From an uncultured Allobosea sp. (GTDB lineage Bacteria > Pseudomonadota > Alphaproteobacteria > Rhizobiales > Beijerinckiaceae), in contig NZ_CAMFKW010000004.1 in NCBI RefSeq assembly GCF_945957345.1, forward strand, positions 1-64,000: 64,000 nucleotides of DNA, written 5' to 3'. Both the position numbers and the translations under genes were made by a program. Positions within the stretch are counted from its first letter, which is position 1, and each line of letters starts with the position of its first letter. Positions 59,543 to 64,000 of this stretch are shown piece by piece. The notes beneath the pieces are model-generated. The model saw only the letters and a program-made list of their open reading frames with translations, did no database searches and was not told the origin of the DNA.

Positions 59543-62020
59543 ATGGCCCGTATCGTCGCCCGCGATCGGGAACGGGTGGAGCCGCTCGCCGGCTGGTCCT
59601 GGCTTGCGACGGCGGCCGATGCCGTCGCGACGCCGGCGGATCTGCCGGATGGCGGTTGGGAGGATGCCGCCGTTCCCGGCACGGTCGCCGGCGCGCTGCG
59701 GACGCGCGGCCGTCTCGACGATGCCAGCGCCCATGCGATCGGCCAGCAGGATCATTGGTATCGCACGCGGCTGGCGGAGCCGCTGAGCGGACGCTTGCGC
59801 TTCGAGGGGCTGGCGACGGTCACCGAGGTCTGGATCGACGGCGTCCGGCAGGCCGAGAGCCGTTCGATGTTCGCCGCCGTCGAATTGCCTGCCGATTGCC
59901 CGGCCGGGACCGAGATCGCCCTGTGCTTCCGGGCGCTGGCGCCGCGACTTGGCGCCGCGCCGCGCCGCTCGCGCTGGCGGCCTGCGATGATCCAGCCGAA
60001 CGGATTGCGTTGGTTCCGCACCAGCGCGCTCGGCTCGGTGCCGGGCTGGTGCCCGCCGGGCTTGCCGACCGGGCCATATCGACCCGTGCTGCGGATCGAG
60101 CGGGACGAGGGCGGACCTGATATCGTCGGCATCGACCTGCGGACGTCCTATGAAGGCGGCACCGGCAGGGTGGCACTTGCGGTTACTCAGGGCGATGGCG
60201 CGGCCGATGTCATGAGCGCGGTCATGCGTTGTGCCGGCCGTGAGGCCGCCCTTCGCGTCGAGGACGGGCGGCTGGCTGGTCTGTTGACCTTGCCCGGCAT
60301 TGCGCCTTGGTTCCCGCATACCCATGGCAAGCCGGCGCTGCACGGACTGACACTCGTCATCGACGGCGAGAGCATCGATCTTGGCCGCATCGGCTTCCGC
60401 TCGCTCGCGGTCGACCGTGGCGCGGACGGCGCCGGTTTCGGACTGGTCGTCAACGATGTCCCGGTGTTCTGCCGCGGCGCCTGCTGGTCGAATGCCGACG
60501 TCACGACGCTGGCTTGCGGCCGCGAGGCCTACGAGCCTTGGCTTCGGCTCGCGCGTGATGCCGGCATGAACATGATCCGCCTGCCCGGCGTCATGACCTA
60601 TGAGGACGAGGCGTTCTTCGCGCTCTGCGATGAACTCGGCATCCTGGTCTGGCAGGAGATGATGCTGGCCAATTTCGACTATCCGCAAGGCGATGCGGGT
60701 TTTCGTGAGGCGATCAGAGCCGAGGCTGAGGAACTGCTTTCGCGGACGCAAGGTTCGCCCAGCCTCGCCGTGCTCTGCGGCGGCAGCGAGGTCTTCCAGC
60801 AGGCGGCGATGCTCGGCGCACCGCCCGAGGCCTGGTCCGGTCCGGTTTTCGACGAAATTCTGCCCGATGCGGTTGCGCGCCTGCGCCCCGACATCGCCTA
60901 TGTGCCGAACTCGCCTTCGGGTGGGGAACTGCCCTTCCTCACGAATAAGGGCGTGGCGCATTATTACGGGGTTGGCGCCTATATGCGCGACCTCGACGAT
61001 GCGCGTCGGGCCGAATTGCGTTTCGCGGCGGAAAGCCTCGCCTTCGCCAATGTGCCGGAGGCGGTCTCGCTCCGGAACGGGCGCCCACCCGCAATTACGC
61101 ATCATCCCGACTGGAAGCGCGGCGTGCCGCGCGATCTCGGCGCTTCCTGGGATTTCGACGATGTGCGCGATCATTACCTTGAGCGCCTCTATCGGCTCGA
61201 TCCGGCCAGACTGCGCCGAGAGGATCCGGAGCGCTATTTCGCTCTCTCTCGCGCGACTGTGCCGGAGGTGATGGAGGCAGCCTTCGCCGAATGGCGCCGG
61301 CCGGGCTCGCCGACATCAGGCGCGCTGGTCTGGCTGCTGCAGGATCTCCAGCCCGGCGCCGGCTGGGGCGTGATCGCCAGCGATGGCGAGCCGAAATCGG
61401 CCTGGCACGGGCTTGCCCGCGCCTTCCGGCCCGTGCAGCTCACGCTGACCGACGAGGGCGTGAACGGGCTCGCCCTGCATGTCCTGAACGAGCGGCCGGA
61501 ACCGCTGGCGGCGACCCTCGAACTGACCTGCTGGCGCGACGGCGCGACGGCGGTCGTGCAGGCGCGGCGCGAGGTCGAACTGGAAGCGCGGGGAGCGGCA
61601 ACGCTTTCCGCCTTCGACCTGATCGGCCGTTTCTTCGATATCACCTATGCCTACCGCTTCGGCCCACCCGGCCATGACGTCACCTCGGCCTTATTGCGGC
61701 AGGCCGGAAGCGGGCCGGTGCTGGCGGAGGCATTCCATTTCCCGCTTGGACGCGGCCATGAGCGGCATCGGCTCGGGCTTGCTGCGACGTTGGAGCGCGA
61801 CGGCGAGGGGTGGAATCTCATCCTGTCGACGCAGCGTTTCGCGCAGTCGGTCGAGATCGTCGATCCGCATTGGCGGCCGGAGCAGAACTGGTTCCACCTT
61901 GCGCCGGGTGAGCCTCGACGGGTCCGCTTGCTTCGTCGCGCCGGCGTCGAGACCAATCCGGCCGGAGAGGTCACTGCGATCAACGCGACCGAGCGAGTGA
62001 GCTACATCGCGCCGGTCTGA
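59543..62020 (+). CDS. Glycoside hydrolase family 2 (beta-mannosidase-like) protein
   Basis: 825 residues with no signal peptide. A GH2 jelly-roll N-terminus (VPGTVAGALRTRG, DHWYRTRL, RLRFEGLATVTEVWIDG) is followed by the Ig-like part and TIM barrel (GMNMIRLPGVMTYEDEAFFALCDELGILVWQEMMLANFDYP). The acid/base motif reads LCGGSE with E416 in place of the usual GNNE, and RFAAESLAF (E497) stands where mannosidases have RFxSEFG. The Glu residues are kept but their surroundings are changed. It lies 5 bases after DUF1839 and ends the operon. Confidence 0.88.
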   Translation: MARIVARDRERVEPLAGWSWLATAADAVATPADLPDGGWEDAAVPGTVAGALRTRGRLDDASAHAIGQQDHWYRTRLAEPLSGRLRFEGLATVTEVWIDGVRQAESRSMFAAVELPADCPAGTEIALCFRALAPRLGAAPRRSRWRPAMIQPNGLRWFRTSALGSVPGWCPPGLPTGPYRPVLRIERDEGGPDIVGIDLRTSYEGGTGRVALAVTQGDGAADVMSAVMRCAGREAALRVEDGRLAGLLTLPGIAPWFPHTHGKPALHGLTLVIDGESIDLGRIGFRSLAVDRGADGAGFGLVVNDVPVFCRGACWSNADVTTLACGREAYEPWLRLARDAGMNMIRLPGVMTYEDEAFFALCDELGILVWQEMMLANFDYPQGDAGFREAIRAEAEELLSRTQGSPSLAVLCGGSEVFQQAAMLGAPPEAWSGPVFDEILPDAVARLRPDIAYVPNSPSGGELPFLTNKGVAHYYGVGAYMRDLDDARRAELRFAAESLAFANVPEAVSLRNGRPPAITHHPDWKRGVPRDLGASWDFDDVRDHYLERLYRLDPARLRREDPERYFALSRATVPEVMEAAFAEWRRPGSPTSGALVWLLQDLQPGAGWGVIASDGEPKSAWHGLARAFRPVQLTLTDEGVNGLALHVLNERPEPLAATLELTCWRDGATAVVQARREVELEARGAATLSAFDLIGRFFDITYAYRFGPPGHDVTSALLRQAGSGPVLAEAFHFPLGRGHERHRLGLAATLERDGEGWNLILSTQRFAQSVEIVDPHWRPEQNWFHLAPGEPRRVRLLRRAGVETNPAGEVTAINATERVSYIAPV

Positions 62021-62035
62021 TCGGGGCGCCGCCTC

Positions 62036-62623
62036 TCAGCGCCGGCCGAACTTCGGCAAGCTGCTCGTCAGCCTGTATTGCAAGCTTTCAGCGATCGTGA
62101 TGACCGCCGTTCCGTATCGCGCCGTCACCGCCAGTGAGATCATGGCTGCGGGAACGGCGAGGATGATCCCGCCGAGGAGGTCCGAGGGGTAGTGGACGCC
62201 GACATAGACGCGCGACCAGGCGACGACCAGGCCGATCACCGTGGCCAGGCAAGCCGTTCCATACTGCCGCACCAGCGCGAGGACGGTGGCGCAAACAGCG
62301 AAGACGAGGGTGTGGTTGCTGGGGAAGGAGGCGCTGGGCCGGTGCTCCACCAGACTGTTCCCGAGGCCGGCCATGAAGGGGCGCGGCCGGAAGATGACGA
62401 GCCCGGTGAGGAAACTCAGCACGATCGCGATCACGAGGGCCAGCACGAGCGCGAAGGCTAGAAGGCGGCGGCGCCGGGAATCCTGAATCCACAGGACCAC
62501 GATATAGCAGGGCACCAGCAGGATCGCGAAGCGGGTGACGGCGATCGCGAAGAGCGCGATGTAAGGGTTCGGATTTGCCCCTGCATTGAGAGCGAGGAAC
62601 AAGTCGGTATCGAGTGTGCTCAT
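62036..62623 (-). CDS. PAP2-family phosphatase, membrane
   Basis: 195 residues with about five membrane helices. The three PAP2 motifs are visible: a degenerate motif 1 in LVIFRPRPF, PSNHT, and SRVYVGVHYPSD. The start MSTLDTDLFLALNAGANPNPYIALFAI is typical of undecaprenyl-diphosphatase BcrC-like members, which recycle lipid carrier for cell wall and polysaccharide synthesis. It is convergent with the GH2 gene, 15 bases apart. Confidence 0.9.
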   Translation of the reverse strand: MSTLDTDLFLALNAGANPNPYIALFAIAVTRFAILLVPCYIVVLWIQDSRRRRLLAFALVLALVIAIVLSFLTGLVIFRPRPFMAGLGNSLVEHRPSASFPSNHTLVFAVCATVLALVRQYGTACLATVIGLVVAWSRVYVGVHYPSDLLGGIILAVPAAMISLAVTARYGTAVITIAESLQYRLTSSLPKFGRR

Positions 62624-62883
62624 CGTCGCGAATCGGTCACGGGCTTGATGAAACAAGCTCTCGCACAACGCGCGATAGCCGGCGAATGAAATCCGGCCTC
62701 GTCTGCGATCCAGCACTGTCTCATATCGGCTTGGTGTCAGACGCTGCTAGGGCGTAGACTGGGAATGATGCCGGGCAAGGCCGCGGCGCAGCCCCGTCAT
62801 TTTCCGATTGCCGGCCGGCGCTTTTGCGCCTTGGAGAGCGCGGCCGCCTGTGATTACCTCAGCAGCGTCCAGGGGGAGAACGG

Positions 62884-64000
62884 ATGCCGCGCCGCATCGC
62901 ATTTGGCGGATTTCTGCACGAGACCAATACGTTCGCGCCGAGCAAGGCCGGGATGGAGGCTTTCCTGCAAGGCGGCGGCTGGCCGCCGCTGGCGCGCGGC
63001 GAGGCGGTCTACGCGGCGGTGAAGGACGTCAATGTCGGCGCTGCCGGCTTCGTCGACAGCGCCCGCGGCCGGGATTGGGAGATCGTGCCGACGCTCTGGT
63101 GCGCGGCGAGCCCCTCCGCTCACGTCACGGCCGAGGCCTTCGAGGTCCTCGCCGATGAATTGGTCGAACGCATCGCCGCGGCGCTGCCGCTGGACGGCGT
63201 CTATCTCGACCTGCACGGCGCCATGGTAACCGAGAACCATGACGACGGCGAAGGCGAATTGCTGCGGCGGGTGCGCGCCGTGATCGGGCCCGACGTCCCG
63301 CTCGTGGCGAGCCTCGACCTGCACGGCAATGTTACACCGTTGATGATGGCGATGGCCGACGCGCTCGTCGCCTACCGCACCTATCCGCATGTCGACATGG
63401 CGCTGACCGGCAGCCGTGCGACCGAACTCCTGGCGCAGTTGGTCGAGAGCGGTACCCGCCCGGCTAAGGCCTTTCGTCAGGTGCCCTATCTCATTCCGAT
63501 CGCCTGGCAGGCGACGGCGATGGAGCCTTGCCGGACGATCTATGCCGAGCTCGTTGCGCTCGAAGGTCCCGCCGTGCCGACGCTCTCTTTCCTGCCGGGC
63601 TTCCCGGCGGCGGATTTTCCCGATTGCGGCGCGACCGTTCTCACTTATGGCGCGACGCAGGCCGATGCCGACCGGGCGGCCGATGCCGTCCTTGCCCGCG
63701 TCATGGCGAGTGAGGCAGCCTTCAAGGGTCCGGTCTTCTCGCCCGAGGATGGCGTGGCGGAGGCGATGCGGTTGTCCCAGACCGCGACCAAGCCCGTTGT
63801 CATCTCCGATACGCAGGACAATCCCGGCGCCGGCGGCGATTCCGACACGATGGGCATGGCTCATGCCCTGGTGCAGGGCGGCGCCAAGCGCGCGGCGATC
63901 GGCGTCATTGTCGATCCGGCGGCGGCCGCGATAGCTCATGCTGCGGGGGAGGGCGCGACCGTCAAACTGTCGCTCGGTGCAAAATCCGGCATTCGCGGGG
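62884..64000 (+). CDS. M81-family metallopeptidase (MlrC/microcystinase C-like), 3' truncated by window
   Basis: 372 residues are visible from MPRRIAFGGFLHETNTFAPSKAGMEAF, preceded by GGGGGAGAA. FLHETNTFAP and DGVYLDLHGAMV and LVASLDLHGN are the conserved zinc-site regions of the family. DTQDNPGAGGDSDTMGMAHAL belongs to the central domain. MlrC degrades linear microcystin peptides, but most relatives act on other small peptides or amides and are broadly present in Rhizobiales. The frame is open to the window end. Confidence 0.93.
   Translation, partial: MPRRIAFGGFLHETNTFAPSKAGMEAFLQGGGWPPLARGEAVYAAVKDVNVGAAGFVDSARGRDWEIVPTLWCAASPSAHVTAEAFEVLADELVERIAAALPLDGVYLDLHGAMVTENHDDGEGELLRRVRAVIGPDVPLVASLDLHGNVTPLMMAMADALVAYRTYPHVDMALTGSRATELLAQLVESGTRPAKAFRQVPYLIPIAWQATAMEPCRTIYAELVALEGPAVPTLSFLPGFPAADFPDCGATVLTYGATQADADRAADAVLARVMASEAAFKGPVFSPEDGVAEAMRLSQTATKPVVISDTQDNPGAGGDSDTMGMAHALVQGGAKRAAIGVIVDPAAAAIAHAAGEGATVKLSLGAKSGIRG

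Noticed and set aside
1..64000. CRISPR array
   Set aside because: No series of regularly spaced short direct repeats was found; repeated words are palindromic or occur in two to four copies.

Overview
This 64 kb window is high-GC alphaproteobacterial chromosome. It most resembles a Bosea-like or related Hyphomicrobiales (Rhizobiales) genome. That rests on an ethylmalonyl-CoA mutase (MeaA), RppH, ComF next to a glutaredoxin, a stand-alone amino acid:[carrier protein] ligase operon of the Bradyrhizobium type, and REP-like palindromes. The genus is inferred from gene content, not tested.

Layout. (1) 1-20112 is ordinary backbone: the end of atpC, a glyoxalase-fold gene coupled to rppH, an ArsR regulator divergent from an Old Yellow Enzyme, a substrate-binding protein, an acyl-CoA synthetase, a CobW GTPase, two EamA transporters, a D,D-carboxypeptidase, an SCP2-type thiolase, an MFS carrier, bolA, a J-domain gene, meaA, a SleB-type lipoprotein hydrolase, a DUF1178 gene, grxC and comF. 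(2) tRNA-Glu(CTC) lies at 20113-20188. (3) A 23.3 kb integrated element (20173-43497) is bounded by 19-bp direct repeats of the tRNA 3' end. (4) 43498-54639 holds a chemotaxis-like gene remnant and an exopolysaccharide locus: two glycosyltransferases, a GH5 glucanase, a tandem alpha/beta hydrolase, a flippase, a Wzz/Wzc-like protein, a Wzy-like polymerase, then a convergent acyltransferase. (5) 56116-62020 is a tight operon: carrier protein, acyl-CoA dehydrogenase, amino acid:[carrier protein] ligase, DUF1839 protein, GH2 glycosidase. (6) A PAP2 phosphatase and an M81 (MlrC-like) peptidase cut by the window end close the window.

The element is the most unusual part. Its tyrosine integrase is bracketed by a perfect 85-bp inverted repeat that contains the attachment core. 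The inner copy continues into sequence resembling the element's far right end, so it reads as a complete attP in reverse orientation. Further in, two 908-bp inverted repeats, each with a nearly identical serine recombinase, enclose about 14.8 kb of cargo. A split helicase/primase operon sits on the left and a second, divergent helicase on the right. The cargo holds a LuxR-type regulator with two peptidoglycan-binding-like proteins and small secreted proteins, a double-HTH adenine methyltransferase, a PcfJ-like gene with a membrane-anchored J-domain gene, an XRE regulator with an unknown partner, and several remnants. The whole looks like a composite element with mirror-image ends and two possible DNA-inversion systems.

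The amino acid:[carrier protein] ligase operon is the second point of interest. The ligase family is known, but the product of this five-gene set is not evident.
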